This document shows, in pieces, positions 62,540 through 64,000 of a stretch of 64,000 bases of DNA (positions are counted from its first letter, which is position 1; every line of letters starts with the position of its first letter). Source of the stretch: Pisolithus tinctorius (Eukaryota; Basidiomycota; Agaricomycetes; Boletales; Pisolithaceae); the NCBI GenBank assembly GCA_024663395.1, contig JANFAH010000044.1:491027-555026 (forward strand), read 5' to 3'. The position numbers were made by a program, and so were the translations under genes. Below the pieces are notes generated by a model that saw only the letters and a program-made list of their open reading frames with translations, searched no databases and was not told the DNA's origin.

Positions 62540-63969
62540 TCAGTGGCACTTGACGTTAGTCCTGGCTGTTTTGCTGACGTGTATGTGGAGAGGGTGTTCG
62601 CTTGGTAGTGTCGAGAGTCTGAGCGATGCTTTGTATAGCGTATGCTGTATAAGGAGTGATGCAGGGGGGATGTGTGTGTGTGCTAGCAAGGTGTCAGTGG
62701 GGGTGGTCCTCATGGCACCCATGATTGCTATGGCTGCTGCTCTTTGAACTGAGAGGAGATGGTTAGTTATACCTTTTGACCCTCTTGTTCTGGCGTTGTG
62801 ATCTCTGGTATATGTTGGCTGGATCCATACTGGTGCAGCATACATCATCTTCGGTACTACCACTGTTTGGTAGAGTTGCCGCATGAGCTTCATCGGTATT
62901 CCCCATGATGTCGCAGATATTCTTCTAAGCAGTAGGGCTTGTTTCATGCCCTTCGCTATTGTGTGGGCCGCCTGTGTTTTCCATCTCAATTTTGGTTGAG
63001 AATTACGCCTAGGAACCTGTGGGTCGTCGTGGGTGTTATTGTTGCACCTCTTATTGTTAGCGGGGGTTTGGGCTTGTTTCTGTTGAGCGTGAAGTCCATT
63101 AGTGCAAATTTACTTGTCTCAAAACATGAGTTGTGTTTCTCTGACCAGTCGAAGCCTCCTTCCTCCCGTTCCATCATGTCGGATAATGTCAAGTGGGTGT
63201 CTTCGAAGTTCTTGCCAATGGCGATGAATGCCATATCATCCACGAAGGCTAGGGTTAGTTCTTTTTTACCTTTTGCCGTTTCCACTAAGTCCACGCTGTA
63301 GATGACATATAGGATCATCAATAGGGGGTCTCCTTGTCCTATGCCGTTCTTGATGTGGAACCAGTTTGACTCGTAGTCGTCAAAGCATAGTTTCATCTTC
63401 CTGTTTGTTAGTAAGCGCTCCATATAGTGGACTATGTCCGGGGGAAGTCGTCTTTTTCTCATATTGTGTAAGAGTTGGTCTGTGACTGCATTGGGGAATG
63501 CACCTTCTATGTCCAGGAACAGCACGGATACTACTTTTCTTTGTCTCCATGCGTGCTGTATGGTTGTCTTGAGTAGTAGTAGCGAGTCCTCTGTCGATCA
63601 TCCTGGTCTGCCACCAAAGTGAGTTGCTGGGAGTAGTTGGTGCTTTTCCAGTATGTATGATGTCCGTTCTGCTACTATTGCTGATAGTAGCTTTGCCGTG
63701 GTGTTGAGTAGCGCTATTGGTCGGTAGGCTTTTGGCGTCAAGTAGTCAGGCTTGCCTGGTTTTCTGAGTATGATTGTGGTGGATTCCCTCCAGGGGTCGT
63801 AGTATGTCCGCAGGGTGAATACTGCATTGAAAGAGTGTAGTAAGTAATCGAGTAGTAGCAGAGATTTCTGAAACACGATATTGGCTACACCGTCTGGTCC
63901 TGGCACTTTGTAGGGGTTGAGGTTCTTGACAGTGCGGGTGAGCTGATCCTTTGTGATGGGGTCCCACAT
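62540..63969 (-). pseudogene. LINE reverse transcriptase
   Basis: RT motifs in order: NLNPYKVPGPDGVANIVFQK (63910), RKPGKPDYLTPKAYRPIALL, ERTSYILEKHQLL, FGGRPG-TGA, then VLFLDIEGAFPNAV with the first catalytic Asp, NGIGQGDPLLMILYVIYSVD and the FVDD box in LAFVDDMAFIA (about 63230). The TGA at 63598-63600 replaces Arg in GRPG(R)STEDS. Near 62995 one missing A in CAAAATTG shifts the frame; adding it would link NQ(K)LRWKTQAAHTI. RT copies the element RNA at the target site. The frame continues right to the window edge. Confidence 0.9.
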
Positions 63970-64000
63970 TGTTGCTGGTTCCGGGTAATCGTAGTTTTGC

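Larger units (their letters stand above)
60839..64000 (-). mobile_element. LINE (RT plus RNase H type), 5' end outside window
   Basis: A minus-strand non-LTR retrotransposon with reverse transcriptase (64000-62540), RNase H (62458-61418), a 3' region with a further ORF and a poly(A) tail. The presence of RNase H after RT fits the Tad1 group found in fungi, but clade placement is inference. Endonuclease and ORF1 would lie to the right of the window. Confidence 0.9.

Noticed and set aside
1..64000. tRNA or rRNA genes
   Set aside because: Scanning for cloverleaf-like A and B box pairs and rRNA-like stretches by eye gave no convincing candidate; a covariance-model search would be decisive.

Overview
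This window is a repeat-dense stretch of a filamentous fungal genome, most likely an Agaricomycete basidiomycete. The reasons are the many introns of about 47-60 nt with GT(R)AGT-like donors and CTTAC/CTAAC-type branch sites, a basidiomycete-style BTB/POZ gene, an F-box plus nucleotidyltransferase-fold gene, and a mobile-element set typical of that class (Ty3 chromovirus, a second Ty3 family, Helitron, PIF/Harbinger, Tc1, and a LINE with RNase H). The species cannot be named from sequence alone.

Layout. 1-4.9 kb holds decayed host-like genes: the 3' end of an unknown gene, a BTB pseudogene, a recognisable but broken 26S proteasome RPN7 gene, two minisatellites and an unknown minus-strand gene. 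5.0-7.3 kb is an LTR fragment followed by the 3' end of a retroelement of family C, with a 220-residue ORF, polypurine tract and LTR. 7.3-11.6 kb is a decayed plus-strand gene built from about 14 tandem exon-intron modules; a second partial copy lies at 45.3-46.7 kb. 12.4-26.4 kb carries two minus-strand Ty3 copies of one family (B), interrupted by two solo LTRs. 26.3-29.8 kb is a near-perfect palindrome with 1.57-kb arms. 30.4-31.2 kb has the only clean non-transposon ORF, and 31.4-35.3 kb holds broken hypothetical genes. 35.3-45.0 kb is a Helitron (minus strand), split by a Harbinger transposon with clear TIRs and a TAA duplication and by a solo LTR. 46.7-50.5 kb is a third family-C end whose LTR was hit by a palindromic Tc1 derivative. 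50.9-57.7 kb is a full-length Ty3 chromovirus with two 453-bp LTRs and a CAGTG duplication, inserted in a hypothetical gene. 59.2-60.8 kb is a family-C end in inverted orientation, and 60.8-64.0 kb is a LINE that runs off the window.

How it fits together. The insertions can be ordered: hypothetical gene, then chromovirus; Helitron, then Harbinger and solo LTR; family-C LTR, then Tc1; family-B Ty3, then CpG-rich solo LTR D. Most coding breaks are TGA stops where CGA is expected, and paired repeat copies differ largely by CG to TG/CA. This suggests loss of methylated CpG sites. A second class of break is single-base losses in homopolymers, which may be real decay or sequencing error.

No recognisable defence, toxin or biosynthetic system was found. 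The most unusual items are the module-repeat gene with its 47-nt introns, the large palindrome carrying tandem TCACATGA/TCACGTGA motifs, and two uncharacterised ORFs next to LTRs (the 220-residue family-C ORF and a Cys/His-rich third ORF in the chromovirus).
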